Assembly (NCBI RefSeq): GCF_035594125.1
Contig: NC_087151.1
Span: 16,452,001 to 16,516,000, forward strand
Length of the DNA stretch: 64,000 nucleotides
Direction: 5' to 3'
Source of the DNA: Scylla paramamosain
Lineage: Eukaryota > Arthropoda > Malacostraca > Decapoda > Portunidae
The notes below the pieces were generated by a model, which ran no database searches, had not been told where the DNA came from, and was given only the letters and a program-made list of their open reading frames with translations. Below are positions 1 to 14,411 of this stretch, one piece after another. Position 1 is the stretch's first letter, and every line of letters begins with the position of its first letter. Both the position numbers and the translations under genes were made by a program.

Positions 1-20
1 CAAATCATGCTATCTTATAA

Positions 21-2645
<2,625 letters not shown>

Positions 2646-2873
2646 CACCTCAAAAGATAACTTACCACTGATGAAGGAGTCTGGAATGTCGTAGTTTTGT
2701 TCCACAGCTGCATCTAATTTACACCTCAAAAGATAACTTTACCACTGATGAAGGAGTCTGGAATGTCGTAGTTTTGTTCCACAGCTGCATCTAATTTACA
2801 CCTCAAAAGATAACTTACCACTGATGAAAGAGTCTGGAATGTCATAGTTTTGTTCCACAGCTGCATCTAATTT
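2646..2873. repeat. Tandem triplication of the 3' end of a host exon and its splice donor
   Basis: Three nearly identical units at 2646-2720, 2721-2797 and 2798-2873, about 75-77 bp each. Each holds the last coding bases of the zinc-finger exon plus the start of the following intron, read on the minus strand. The rightmost unit is joined to the rest of the exon. The left unit keeps a good donor (GTAAGT, plus-strand 2660-2665). The middle unit has an extra T in the donor (GTAAAGT). Only the rightmost copy has an upstream acceptor and full exon, so the other two are duplicated partial exons. Confidence 0.9.
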
Positions 2874-2975
2874 GAATTTTTGCACTGCTTTCTTATGCTT
2901 GACTCCTTGAAGATGAGCCTCAGCAGGAATGATGCCAGTCACAGTGATTTTGCATACCTGACACTTAAACAGATT
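2819..2975 (-). CDS. Internal exon of a host gene: U1/matrin-type C2H2 zinc finger
   Basis: A 157-nt exon on the minus strand. The acceptor is a long T-rich tract ending TTTTTTCCAG (AG at plus 2976-2977). The donor is a consensus GTAAGT (plus 2813-2818). It is open from its first base and encodes CQVC, twelve residues, then HLQGVKH, which is the C-X2-C-X12-H-X5-H spacing of U1/matrin-type fingers found in dsRNA- and RNA-binding nuclear proteins. A Lys-rich stretch and an acidic tail follow the finger. The frame matches the phase-0 end of the upstream exon at 14805-14888. The 3' end of this exon is tandemly triplicated. The rest of the gene is not seen, and the exact family member is not identified. 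Role in RNA binding is inferred from the finger type only. Confidence 0.78.
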
Positions 2976-3463
2976 CTGGAAAAAATAAATAAATAAAAAT
3001 AAATAAATAAATAAATTAAAAAAATTGTCCATGAAATGGCATGCCTACATCACATGAAGCACTAAAAAAAGAAAGGCTGAATTCACCACCAAAAGAAAAG
3101 GAGATTTTTGGTACAATTGGAAGCTTGCTCCTTTCTTCTATAATCTGATTCTGAGTTCATCTCTCTATTACTGAAAAGGACAGGTAAATAAGGTGAGTAA
3201 AATCTAGCTTCCCCAGCTCTTGCACCACTAGTTGGCTATGAGTTGTACATTATGGAATGGAGAGCCACACTTGCCACTGTGGCTGCTGCCCAGGAGCTTA
3301 GCATGCAACATTTTGAGTCAATCAGCACCTGACCTGGAACCCATGGGCTAATCATCATGCAGCTTTTAGACAGCCTCAAGGGATGGTGTTTATTGTTGCT
3401 CCCTTCATGTCATATTCACTGTTTAGGCCACTGTCCTTAATTTTTTTTCCAGAAATTTGTGAC
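2976..3463. other. Non-coding intron DNA
   Basis: Begins with a (TAAA)n-like tract next to the splice acceptor, then mixed sequence with no supported gene or repeat. Confidence 0.6.
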
Positions 3464-4010
3464 ACAACCTTCCAGACAACAATCCCCTTTTCTTCAGTGA
3501 CACTCGGCTGTCTCTGTCTTCTACATTGAACATCCTTCATCTGTTCTTTACTTATAAGCTAAACTGGAAACTTCACATCTCATCTGAGTTGTCTCTGCCA
3601 GTCCCCCCACCCTCCCCCTACTAACTATGTACAGGGGCCTTATCCATGTATGAAGTACATGTATGGGGGTTCCACTCATACCACTCTTTTAGACAACGTG
3701 GAATCGAAAGCTTTTCATCTTATCAACTTCTCTCCTCTAACTGACTGTCTTCAGCCTCTCTCTCATCATTGCAATATTGCATTTCTTACTAATTTCAGTA
3801 ATCTCAGTCATTCATCTCTTTCTCTGGTAAACTCTGGAACTCCATGCCTGCTTTCATATGACTTAAACTCATTCAAGAGGGAGGTTTCAAGACACTTATC
3901 TTGTAATTTCCGACTACTGCTTTCAACTCAGTTTGGGGACTGGCATCTCAGTGGACTTTTTTTTATTATTTTTTTGTTGCTCTTGAATGGTCCCCATCCT
4001 ACATGAAAAA
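3464..4010 (+). mobile_element. 3' end of a jockey/CR1-like LINE (fragment 1)
   Basis: The plus strand matches the coding 3' end of the LINE copy at 61118-64000. The match starts in the region after the RT palm (NYPLFF-like and LNWKLHISS-like segments), continues through the C-terminal SFKREVSRHL motif at about 3870-3890, and ends in the family's 3' UTR (CCTACAT followed by A's at about 4000-4010). It is interrupted by frameshifts, and several internal stretches are missing. A non-autonomous, decayed piece. Confidence 0.85.
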
Positions 4011-4344
4011 AGGAAAAATACTTCAAACCTTCTGTTTCACTCTAGATTATTTTTAATAGCTTATATAAACTGATTTACATACACAAGGAAAAATTTTAAA
4101 AATAGATAAAATGCCCCCCAAAAAACAATAATCTCCCCACCCCCCCCCAAAAAAAAAAAAAAAATGCAATTCTTTTTTCAAATCCAGTATTTTTCCTATC
4201 CTGCTCTTTGGTGACAAAACATTTCATGCATACTGTAGTAGCTGACTCAGATGCCATACCTGTTCTTCCTTAGTGATCAAACTTAGGCCTCTACCTAAAA
4301 CTCTCATTTCTACTTCTTTTACCATGCCATCCATATACAAGTTG
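4011..4344. other. Non-coding spacer between two LINE fragments
   Basis: A-rich DNA with a C/A homopolymer run near 4136-4164. No gene seen. Confidence 0.6.
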
Positions 4345-5490
4345 GATAACCAGAGATACATGCCACATCCCTGATGCAAACCTCACCCACACCATCACCA
4401 ACTCTTACACATGGGCTGCTATTCTCCAAAACTGTGCCTCTGTGCTTGCACCTTGCCTAGTCAAATTCTTCAAATTCTGTCTATCAGCATCCACCTTTCC
4501 TTCTTGCTGGAAGTTTGCTTACATTCAATGTTCCTAAAAAGGGTGACAATTCTAATCCCTCAAAATACTGTCCTATTGCTTTAATTTCCTACCTCTCTAA
4601 AATTTTTGAATTTATCCTCAACAGGAAGATTCTTAAACATCTATCATTTCACAAACTTCTGTCTGATTGCCAGTATTTTCCATAGAGGCCACTCTCCTGG
4701 TGATTTTCTGGCTTTCCTTAGTGAGTCTTGTTCATTTTGTTTTTGGGATCTTAGTGAAACTTTTGTTGTTGCCTTAGACATATCAAAAGCTTTTGATAGT
4801 CTGGCACAAAGCTTTGATTTCCAAACTACCCTCCTACAGCTTCTATTTTTCTCTCTATAACTTCATCTCAAGTTTCCTTTCTGACTGTTCTATTGCTGCT
4901 ATGGTAGATGGTCATTTTTCTTCTCTTAAATCTATCAACAGTGGTGTTCCTCAGGAGTCTGTCCTGTTACCCACTCTCTTTTTATTATTCATCAATGATC
5001 TTCTAAACCAAACTTCTTGTCCTATCTACTCCCATGCTGATGATACCTCCCTGCACTTTTCCACATCTTTTCGTAAACGTCCAACCCTTCAGGAAGTAAA
5101 CAGTTTATGCAGAGAAGCCACAGAACACATGACTTCTGATCTCTCTAAAATTTCTGATTGGGGCAGAAGAAACTTCCTATTGTTCAATGGCTCAAAACTC
5201 AATTCCTCCATCTATCAACCCGACACTACCTTCCTGAAAACTATCTCCTCTTCTTCATTGCCACTCAACTGTCCCCCTCTTCTACATCGAGCATCCTCGG
5301 TTTGTCCTTTACTCTTCACATCTCATCTCTAACTAAAACAGGTTCTATGAAGTTAGGAATTTTGAGTTGTCTCCACCAGTTTTTCTCACCCCCCCAGCTG
5401 CTAACTCTGTACCGGGGCCTTATCCATCCATGTATGGAGTATGCTTCATATGTATGGCAGGGGTTCCATTCATATCAGTATTTTAGACAG
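4345..5490 (+). mobile_element. Jockey/CR1-like LINE fragment 2, reverse transcriptase region (pseudogene)
   Basis: Decayed coding sequence of the same LINE family as 61118-64000. Recognisable in order are an AFDS-type RT segment (about 4785-4800), ISSFLSD, the SGVPQ motif (SGVPQESVL, where relatives have QGSVL), FLLFINDLLNQ, and the palm SHADDTSLHF near 5035 (family consensus SYADD). Frames change several times (near 4790 and 5150). The copy stops at about 5490 within the segment after the palm, directly against a BEL/Pao integrase fragment. Its order relative to fragment 1 (3' end first) shows two separate insertions or a rearrangement. Confidence 0.85.
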
Positions 5491-5494
5491 GGTG

Positions 5495-6168
5495 AAGCAG
5501 TACACAAGCCTGGAACCACGACAATAAACTTAGACATGCCCTCTGGCAAAAAGCTTATAGATTGGGAATTCAACCCTCCCACTGCCTCACATATGGGTGG
5601 AGTATGGGAACGTCAAATTCGCATGATTAAGAAGGATCTCCAGGCTGTGATCAGAATACAAGTCCTTGATGAAGAATGCCTGCACATCACATTTTGCGCA
5701 GAGGAGGATATTGTGAACGGACGTCTGATCACTCCGGTTCCCAAAGCTGTTAATGACTTAGAAGCACTTACACCCCATCATCCACTTAGAACTCATCCTG
5801 ATGTGCTCTCTACCAGAGGTGACTACTCCATTGTGGAAAAATATAGGTGAAGATGGAAGCATGCACAATTAATCACAGACCAATTCTGGAAGAGATGGAA
5901 AAGAGAATATCTTCCAACACTTCGGCGGAGACACCACATCTTTAATGCACGTGACCTGCAAGCCAGGGACATTGTCATTGTATGTGGGGTGCAACTCCTG
6001 CAAAACCTGTGGAAATTAGGCAGGTCACTGGAAGCCATCTCCAGCAATGATGGAGTGGTTCGGAGAGCAAGGGTGAAGATGAAAGACTCTGTATTGGTAT
6101 GGCCAGTGACCAAATTGTGCCAGCTAGAAGGAGTTGCAAAGGCTCATCTATCATACTTTGATCAGTAG
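5495..6168 (+). pseudogene. BEL/Pao integrase C-terminal part and DUF5641-type domain, broken by a stop
   Basis: The frame reads the BEL/Pao signature around the integrase catalytic Glu (SHMGGVWERQIR, about 5590-5625), then a degenerate AEEDIVNGR motif (5700-5722). After an in-frame TGA at 5848-5850 it continues into a tract with QFWKRWKREY (about 5880-5910), the domain downstream of BEL integrases. It ends at a TAG near 6168. Everything upstream in the element (gag, protease, RT, RNase H, integrase core) is missing and replaced by LINE sequence at about 5490. It is followed by a purine tract and an LTR, as expected for the 3' end of a BEL/Pao element. It belongs to a different subfamily from the copies at 46-60 kb. 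Confidence 0.85.
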
Positions 6169-6184
6169 CACTCAACAGGGGGAA

Positions 6185-6971
<787 letters not shown>

Positions 6972-7042
<71 letters not shown>
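6972..7042. repeat. (TA)n microsatellite
   Basis: About 35 units, starting 3 bp outside the BEL/Pao LTR end. The next 285 bp show no gene. Confidence 0.98.
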
Positions 7043-7046
<4 letters not shown>

Positions 7047-7328
7047 GAAATGAAGTGGAAGAAATTGATAATGGAAAAACTACTGCTAAAAGTAGAAAAT
7101 ACCAGATAAACACAAGGCCACAGCAAAAAACTAAGAAAAGGAAGATGCTTGAATAACATAAAAGAAATATAGTTTCCCACAGAGAAATACAGAAATTTGG
7201 AACAAGCTAAGTAAGGATGTAATATTAGCAATGAGTGTGCACAGCTTTAAGGAAAAACTGGACAAGTGTAAATATGGAGATAGGACCACATGAACATAGC
7301 TCGGGCCCTATAAATTACAACTAGGTCA

Positions 7329-7399
<71 letters not shown>
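7329..7399. repeat. (AC)n microsatellite
   Basis: About 35 uninterrupted AC units. Confidence 0.98.
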
Positions 7400-7403
<4 letters not shown>

Positions 7404-7796
7404 CTACAACTTTTTTAATATCTTAATGATGAAACAATTTTTTTTTTTTCCACAAAATATCTTTGTAAAATAGAGGTGCATCTTATGTAGAAGTGCTTCT
7501 ATTACGCTAGCAAATATGGTACTTTATACCTATTAACTTTAGTACATATTATATGGCATATGTAAGCACCATGTAAACCTGGATCTTCCACTTCCTATGA
7601 GTATTTGTATTACTGCAGTCAGCACCAGACTGCACTTAAATCACTGTGGACATGCACAACTGCTTAACAACAAGCCCATAGTCCAGCAGGTTGCTATTCT
7701 CTCAGACTGTTCTATATGGAATACATACATTCTAGCATTTAAAATGTAATTAAGTAACTTTAGAAGCAAGAAATTTACAGATGCATTAGCTGTTTT
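7400..7796. other. Non-coding intron DNA
   Basis: AT-rich, with a T run at 7436-7449. No gene or repeat family recognised. Confidence 0.6.
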
Positions 7797-8010
7797 TTCT
7801 TTTCTTCCTCTTTTTTTATGCAGGTTGCCCTAATGAGTCAGGGCTAGAACAGTGTCTCTTAATGGAACACTTTGGTTTTGACATTTGGAAACAGTTATCC
7901 AAAGTGAATCCCTTTCCTAACCTTGGACTATGGCCAGGATTCAAACCTGTGCACCTGAGGACTCATCAGCCCAATATGTGTGCAGTACAATTGAGGTGTT
8001 TTGTGGTTCT
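7797..8010 (-). mobile_element. Probable tRNA-derived SINE
   Basis: On the minus strand there is a B-box-like GGTTTGAATCC (plus 7936-7946), preceded some 30-40 nt upstream by a possible A-box-like TGGGCTGATGAG. About 140 nt of unique body follows, then an A-rich tail (T-rich on plus at about 7795-7822). This is the layout of a Pol III, tRNA-headed SINE. The 5' limit is uncertain, and no second copy in the window confirms the family. Confidence 0.45.
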
Positions 8011-9029
8011 GAGTTGGACCTGCCAGAGTATTCTACAGGTTATTATTTTCATGTCACCACATTTTAAACCACTTTTGCCCTTACCACATGGTAAAAAATC
8101 TCTCTGAATATTTGGGCTGCACCTAACTTAGTGCTCAAAACTCTGTCATGTGCATGGAAGGCACTGAGAGAAAGTATATTGTAGAACAGGTGAATCTGAT
8201 ATTCCTGGTTGCCAAACAGCAGCGGACTGCACTCCATGCCATACCCTCCACACAGCCAATTAAATGAGAGCACGTCCTGTTAGTCTGCCAGATGGTGCCT
8301 TTGTATTTGCATGCATATCATTAAATGTACAGAAAATTCCCTGTGAATACTAGCTGAATTGAAAACATGAGCAGCAATAGTGACCATGAGTCACATGGAC
8401 ATTCCAGGAAGAGAAAGTGTGATCATAAGACCTGGGAAAGGAATGTAACAAAGAAAAAATGTAATCTTGGTCAGGCCTACACAAGCTGATGGACCAAGAA
8501 AAATATTCCTAAGCATGAAATCGGTGAGTCATGTAAGAGTGGCTGTTTTGACAAACTACAGAGTATATGAAAAAGGAGTTTAAATCTTACATTTCAGTAA
8601 AGGTACATAGCGATGAAATAGTAATAACTTTTTTCTTATTTAGAAATATTAGACACATGAAAAATAAAAATTTATTGGTAATACAAGCTTTCACAACAAA
8701 AAAATTTCATCTGCATGTATTACTTAGAAAAAAAAAATTTTGTTCATGGAATTAGTTACCAAGATGCTAAAAGTAAGGAAATATTGAAGCTGAAATATCT
8801 GAAAACAGCATTTTGTTGGATTCACCCTCACAACAGTAAAGGAACTTGCACTGAGATAATATTTCAAATGAAAAGAACTCAAAACCTGATTTTGCTGGAT
8901 TCGTCTATCCAACACTAAGTGCCTCTTTTTTATTACCACAGCCCTTGTGCAAGGCAAAATATGAATTAATACATATTTCCTAAAATTACCAAAATACCCC
9001 CTTAATAAGCTTGAGGATAATACCATTCA
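8011..9029. other. Non-coding intron DNA
   Basis: AT-rich. Short open frames only, none with recognisable domains. Confidence 0.6.
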
Positions 9030-9103
9030 TTTTACATCATCAAATTCCCTCTGCTGTGGTTAGTGTTTCCATGGGATGAGCTGCACTGTGCCACAGCACC
9101 AGT
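9030..9103. repeat. Left inverted repeat of the DIRS-like element
   Basis: The first 43 bp match the reverse complement of 13418-13461 (one or two changes and one indel). The remaining 30 bp match the reverse complement of 13650-13678, including an exact 26-bp core. So this left end joins complements of two separated right-side segments. Confidence 0.75.
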
Positions 9104-9349
9104 TGCTTGCCCGTTGCCATGCCAGATGGTTGTGTTGTTGGATTCTACAGTGTTTTCTCCTGCAGCGTCTCTTTTTCAGCAAGGCCACATCACCTGTTAT
9201 GCAGGTATAGTGCCTACAATCTGTTATCAAAGTTTGGAGTGGATTGAGCTGTCCAAGTGGCTATTTTGTGTGCTGTTGATTACCAGCAATCAAGCTTATG
9301 GCTTGTTATTGTTTTTGCAGGCCATCTGCTGTTATCATGTCGTCCTCTG

Positions 9350-10180
9350 ATTTGGGGGAAGAGTGGGCCTCTTTACCTCCTGCCTCCTCTCTTACTACCA
9401 GGGGGGACCTGTAGATCTTCCAATGATCTTAGCGGCAGGGGCAGTAGCTCCGGTGGGGGTGCTGCTCTCAGAGCCAGTGGGAGGGTGGCCAAGCACTTGT
9501 CTTGACATGGGCCTTGCCTTCAGGATGTAGTTAACACCCAAAGTGATAGTACCTTGCAGCTGGGTGCCAAGGCATTTTGCCCGCCTGAGCCTGTTTCGGA
9601 CAAAATTGACAGTAAGGTGGCAGACATGGTTAACTTCCTGTTTGACAATGGTCTGTGGGAGGATGACTACAAGTCTATCTGTGAGCACGAGATTGTAATG
9701 AGGCCTTCCAATTGTCTTGCCCTTGCCCCAGTGGAGTGCAACCCTCAGATCCTGGATGCACTTATGGGAGAAGCTAAAAAGACTGATTTCCGCTTGAAGC
9801 AGGTTAACAATGATATCCTGAGGGCAGCGACTATTATTACCAAGTCACTGTTAGTCCTCAATAAAGTGGCCCAAGATGAGAATCACCCAGTGGTGGCCCA
9901 TAAAGTGGGCATGATAAATGGTGCCCTGGCCTTGTTGGGCAATGCCAACTTCAGGAATAATTTAGCAAGGCGTTACGTTATGAAATGTGAAATTAATCAC
10001 AAATTTACGCATCTTTGTACTGAGAAGGTACCGATGACTCGATTCCTCTTTGGCAATGACGTTTCCCAGTCTGTGAAGCAGATCAGAGAATCCATGAAGC
10101 TTATGAATGCAATTACATCCAAGAAGCCACCCGTTATGTGGCGTTTCCCTGGTGGCAGGTCAAATGGTTTTGGGACCTAG
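9350..10180 (+). pseudogene. DIRS-like ORF1 (gag-like protein)
   Basis: The clearest open part is 9554-10180 (208 codons), without a catalytic motif. It aligns by eye with the second DIRS-like copy at 26350-26600: shared features are MVN-F-DNG or MVNHMFDHG, -EDDYK or -EEDYK, RPS-C-AL, VECN and DALMGEA or EALTTEA. That pairing supports a real structural gene rather than a chance frame. A Ser/Gly-rich stretch at 9340-9505 in another frame probably belongs to its N-terminus, so at least one frameshift is present. It ends about 160 bp before the RT frame. Function as a structural nucleic-acid-binding protein is inferred from position. Confidence 0.65.
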
Positions 10181-10340
10181 GTTAACTTAAGGGGGTTCTC
10201 TTTGAGGTTCCAGCCTTATGGTCTTTGGAAACTGGCCTTCAGGGGTGGTCAATGATCTTCCTCTACATTATCCAACACAGACTCAGAAAATCCCAGGAGC
10301 CAGGGCAGCTTCAAGCCCCGGCAGTAAATCAGGCAAGTGA

Positions 10341-11935
10341 ATGTTTTGTGGGTGGAAGCTTCACTACTTTGCTCATGAGTGGTGTTCCATTACTAGTGAT
10401 CCAGTTATTTTTGACACAGTGGAGCGCTGCTATCTGGATGTGGATGATATGACACATTTATTTCATGGCAATCTTGAGTATAGGTTCAATAAAGTAGAGC
10501 AAGACATTATTAATGGGGAGATGAATAAATTATTGGCGCTTAAGGTCATTAAAGTTACGCACAGGCAGAAAGAGCAAATTATCTCCCCCATTTTTCTGAG
10601 GAAGAAAAAGAATGGGGAATATAGGATGGTTCTGAACTTAGGAAAACTAAATTCTCATATTCCATACAAACATTTTAAGATGAAGGACTTTGAACATGCC
10701 ATCAGACTCATTAATGCAGGTGACTTTCTTGCTTCTGTGGACTTGAGACGTGCTTACTATTTGATTAAGATTGTGAAAGAACAACAAAAGTTTCTGTGCT
10801 CCAATTGACAAAGCATAACTTATCAATTCACTTGTCTTCCAAATAAGGTATCAGAAGGCCCTAGGATCTTCACCAAGCTCATGAAGGCAGTTTTTTCTAC
10901 TCTGAGGAATAAGGGTGTCACGATCACCAGTTTCATTGATGACTCCCTTATATGCAGTAGTTCAATGTCCAGTTGCCTTGCGGGTATGCATGATACTATT
11001 GCTCTCTTGAGGAAATTGGGCTTCTGTATCAATGAAAGCAAGTCAGTTCTGGTCCCAACTAAACGGATTGAATATCTAGGCAACATTATTGACACTAACA
11101 GCATGAAAATTTCCCTGCCCTAATATAGAGTAGTGTCTTTAGTGCAAGATTGTGAGGCACTCTTGCACAGGGATGAAGCTCCAATTAGACAAGTGGCCTG
11201 TGTCATTGGTCTTCTTGTTGTTGCCACTCCAGCAGTTGTGCTCAGTAAACTTCATTATAGGAAACTTGAAAGGGCCAAAATCGATGCATTAAAGCAAGAA
11301 CAGGGTAATTTTGATACTAGGATAACCATTTCGGAGGAAATGAAGACAGAACTTCTATGGTGGTGCTCTAATGCCGCTGTTCAGGACAGGGGCATTTTTG
11401 TCAGCTGTTGAAATTGAATTGTTTACAGATGCCTCCTCAGTTGGCTGGGTACCTTAACTACCAGTCTACAGGTGGTAGTTGGTCTTTGGAGGAGTCTTTT
11501 ACACTTTAATGCGCTGGAGCTTAAAGCAATTTTGTTTACTCTTCAAACCTTTAGCACTACGACTGTAACCTATTTCAATGAAATGGGTGACACCAGGTCA
11601 CTTCTCTGTAATGACATCTCTACTTTAATATATGACTGGTGTGTGGTAAACAATGCTTGGGTGACCTGTTCTCCTGTTACAGGCAAAGCTAACTTAATGG
11701 CAGATGTCGCTTCCTGTAACATTAACAACAGGCATGAATGGAAACTGGATCTCCACATTTTTAGGTTGATCTGTGGTGTCTTTTGCACCCCTTCTATTGA
11801 TCTCTTTGCTTCCCAGCTGAACAAACAGATCACCCCTTTCTGCTCCTGGAAAACTGACCCAGAAGCAGCTTACTTTGATGCTTTCTCTCTCAACTGGGCA
11901 AAGTTTGCACTTCCTTATCTTTCCCTCCTTTCTCA
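10341..11935 (+). pseudogene. DIRS-like reverse transcriptase and RNase H, broken
   Basis: One frame carries the RT with stops: 10341-10808 (fingers: ISPIFLRKKKNGEYRMV, LNSHIPYKHFKM, ASVDLRRAYY), a TGA at 10806-10808 where relatives probably have Trp, then TYQFTCLP, GPRIFTKLMK and the palm FIDDSL at about 10935-10952. A TAA follows at 11121-11123, then the thumb to 11411. A +1 shift at about 11410 leads into RNase H, visible as LFTDASSVGW near 11422-11450 and NALELKA near 11510. Later text (PSIDLFASQLN, then FSLNWAKF, about 11790-11915) is the conserved RNase H to recombinase linker of DIRS elements. Several disabling changes make activity impossible in this copy. Confidence 0.8.
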
Positions 11936-11946
11936 TTGATCTCTAG

Positions 11947-13116
11947 GTGCTTGCAGAAAATGCTGGCAGAATAGGCAAAGGGGTGAATAGTGGTTCCGGT
12001 TTGGACGTTGCAGCCATAAATAGGTATGCTGCTCAGCATGCTGATCGATTACCCCAGGCTGATCAGGAAGTGGAGGGATGTCTTGACACACACGTCCTCA
12101 CCGGAAGGGCACTCCCTCACAAGGCACACTCAGTTGATGGCATGCCTTTGATCCAGGAGTCCCTCCGAGAGCAAGGCATACAGAAGGAGGGTGCAGATAT
12201 CATCATGGCATCCTGGAAGCCAAGTACAGAAAAACAGTACCGACCACATCTTAAGAGATGGTCACAATTTTGTTGTCGAGGGGACATCGATCCCCTTAAT
12301 ACCAATGTGCCAAACATTATAAACTTCTTGACCTTTACTTTCCATAGGGCTGTAGGTTATAATTCTATCAACACAGCGAAAGGTGCACTGTCATCATTGG
12401 GCATTGTGGTAAATGTATTCCTGGCCGGCAGCCATCCCCTCATGAACAGATTCTTAAAGGGGGTGTTCAACCTATGACCTCCCAAGTCTCAGTACACCAA
12501 GACATGGGGTGTCCAACCAGTACTTCACACACTTAGTTCTATGTACCCCTTGACTTCACTCTCTTTAAAGGAACTCACACTCAAGCTGGTTATGTTGATA
12601 GCACTGACTCAGGCACCCAGAATACAAACACTTCACTTGCTTGTGTTTTATGGAATTAACAGTGAAGAATCTTCTATCTCCGTCCAGTTGGGGGACAACG
12701 TTAAACAATGCAGACCTAACTTTAATATTCATAGTTATTTTTAAGGCTTATGCAAAGGATGCTAGCCTCTGTGTTTGTAAGGACAGAGAACAGAGTTGCT
12801 CAGGCCCAACATCCCAAAGGCAGTGAGTAAGTTAATCATCAGTTTTGTTAAACCTCACAAGCCTGTCTCTAAGGATACTATAGTGAGATGGATTAAAGTT
12901 ATGTTGTGCAGGGCTGGGATTGACAGCTCTATTTTCACAGCAGGCAGCATTAGACTAGCAGTGGCTTCAAAGGCAAAGGCTTTGGCGGTACCTATCGAAT
13001 GTATCAAGGCGAAAGCTGGGTGGACTAGTGGGGCCACATTTGCAAAATTCTATGATAAACAAATTGTTAAGGGATCAGACCCTTTTCAAGAAGCTGTCCT
13101 TCACCTTGACTGTTGA
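11947..13116 (+). pseudogene. DIRS-like tyrosine recombinase, broken
   Basis: The N-terminal SAM-like part is open to 12477 (SWKPSTEKQYRPHLKRW, then NIINFLTF). A middle piece at 12541-12744 carries the first catalytic Arg context (ALTQAPRIQTLH). The C-terminal piece at 12796-13116 has AGSIRLA, where the family normally has His-Ser/Thr-x-Arg (the His is not seen), then AGWTSGATFAKFY with the nucleophilic Tyr. At least two frame changes separate the pieces. In live elements this enzyme joins a circular DNA intermediate to the target without duplicating it, which is why no target duplication is expected. Confidence 0.8.
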
Positions 13117-13417
13117 TGTATCTTACTTGGGTGACTGGTGTTTTGTATACAAATTGTGCATGTTCCTCTATTTGTGATGTGGTCCGGACCTTATTAGGGT
13201 GTATTTAATAAGCTATTTGTAGGGTGTAATTATTGGTTTTCTACATTTATACAAATTTCCCATGTTCCTTGGGCACAGTACAGCTCATGTAACTGCCATT
13301 AATGAATGTTTTCTTTGCTCATTCATGTTTCTTTTCAGCAATACATGTGTTCTAATGGCAGGGGTCCAAATCAAGTAGTTACACTCAGATACGATACCCA
13401 CATGGCTTCAAAACCTC

Positions 13418-13766
13418 ATGGGAATGCTCACCACAGCAGAGAGGATTTGATGATGTAAAATTTAAAAAGTATACAGGATTTACTGTAGGTCGGTTGAAGC
13501 ATGCTTGTAATTTTAAGAAGCAAATCACCTCTGCTGGGGGAAGCTTTCACATGCTCCCCCCGCCCTTTCTTTCATTTTTTGGCACTTTGTTATGGTTATT
13601 ACGGGCCTAAATTTTATGTCATGTGGGTGATCGTGGTCTTTAAAGTCTGGTGCTGTGGCACAGTGCAGCTCATCTCATGTGAAAGCTCTCCCCACCAGAG
13701 GTGATTTGCTTTGTAAAATTACAAGCATACTTCAGCTGACCTATGGTAAGTCTTGTATACTTTTAA
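13418..13766. repeat. Right inverted-repeat complex of the DIRS-like element
   Basis: Three parts: 13418-13461 (complement of the left end), a foldback with arms 13467-13554 and 13676-13766 around a 120-bp loop, and 13650-13678 (complement of 9071-9101). Resembles the terminal and internal complementary regions of DIRS elements. Confidence 0.7.
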
Positions 13767-14218
13767 ATTATGTGAGTTACATCACTTTTTAAAAATGTTT
13801 TTATATAAATGGAGTAACAAGAGAATGACTGAGATGAATTAGTGGAGTATGCAGGTCTTTTTTTTTTTTTTTAACACAGTGGTGTTCATTAAGTACAAAA
13901 TGCACAAGAAAAATTTAACTTTAAGCTCCAAAGTACCCAAATAATCATCTTGCAATTTCCTGTCATCCCACTCCACTAATAGATCATTTCACACTGACAA
14001 AACTGGCAGTGCTGATTAACACCACCAAGTTGTACTAACTTAGGTCAACCAACATATCAAAACACAACCCAATTCTAACCAAGCTGCCCACATCCTCCTA
14101 AGGAGAAACTATTATTAGCTTAAAACTTTATTAATTAGCTCCTTTAGATGAGTAAGCTTACAAATTGTTTTAGGCAAAAGCTTGAGCAACATTGGGATTT
14201 CATAACATAATTAGAGGG
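13767..14218. other. Non-coding intron DNA
   Basis: No gene seen. T run at 13858-13873. Confidence 0.6.
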
Positions 14219-14411
14219 TATATTTTGCCAACATTTGCATTTATTCCATGTTCTCCATTGCCTTTATTCTTTGTTCCACCAGCAATTAGCAAACAGGAAA
14301 GTAATGGGCCAATCAGAAGTTCCATTGCATCCCTGCTTAGATGCTACTAGTGGGACAATAGGTAGAGTAAGGAAGAACATGGAAAAAAAGACAAATGTTG
14401 GCAAAATATCA
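14219..14411. mobile_element. Short MITE-like element with about 36-bp terminal inverted repeats
   Basis: The left end at 14219-14256 and the reverse complement of 14374-14410 both read TATTTTGCCAACATTTG followed by T-rich sequence and CCATGTTCT. Total length is about 190 bp with no coding capacity. A flanking TA is possible on the left, which would fit Tc1/mariner-type insertion, but the duplication is not clear on the right. Confidence 0.65.

Larger units (their letters stand above)
9030..13766 (+). mobile_element. DIRS-like tyrosine-recombinase retrotransposon, decayed
   Basis: The order gag-like, RT, RNase H, tyrosine recombinase with no DDE integrase and no LTR is that of DIRS-type elements. 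Both sides carry complex inverted repeats instead of LTRs: 9030-9072 is the reverse complement of 13418-13461, 9071-9101 of 13650-13678, and 13467-13554 of 13676-13766. All coding parts are interrupted by stops or frameshifts, so the copy is dead. Element limits are set from the inverted repeats and are approximate. Confidence 0.8.
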
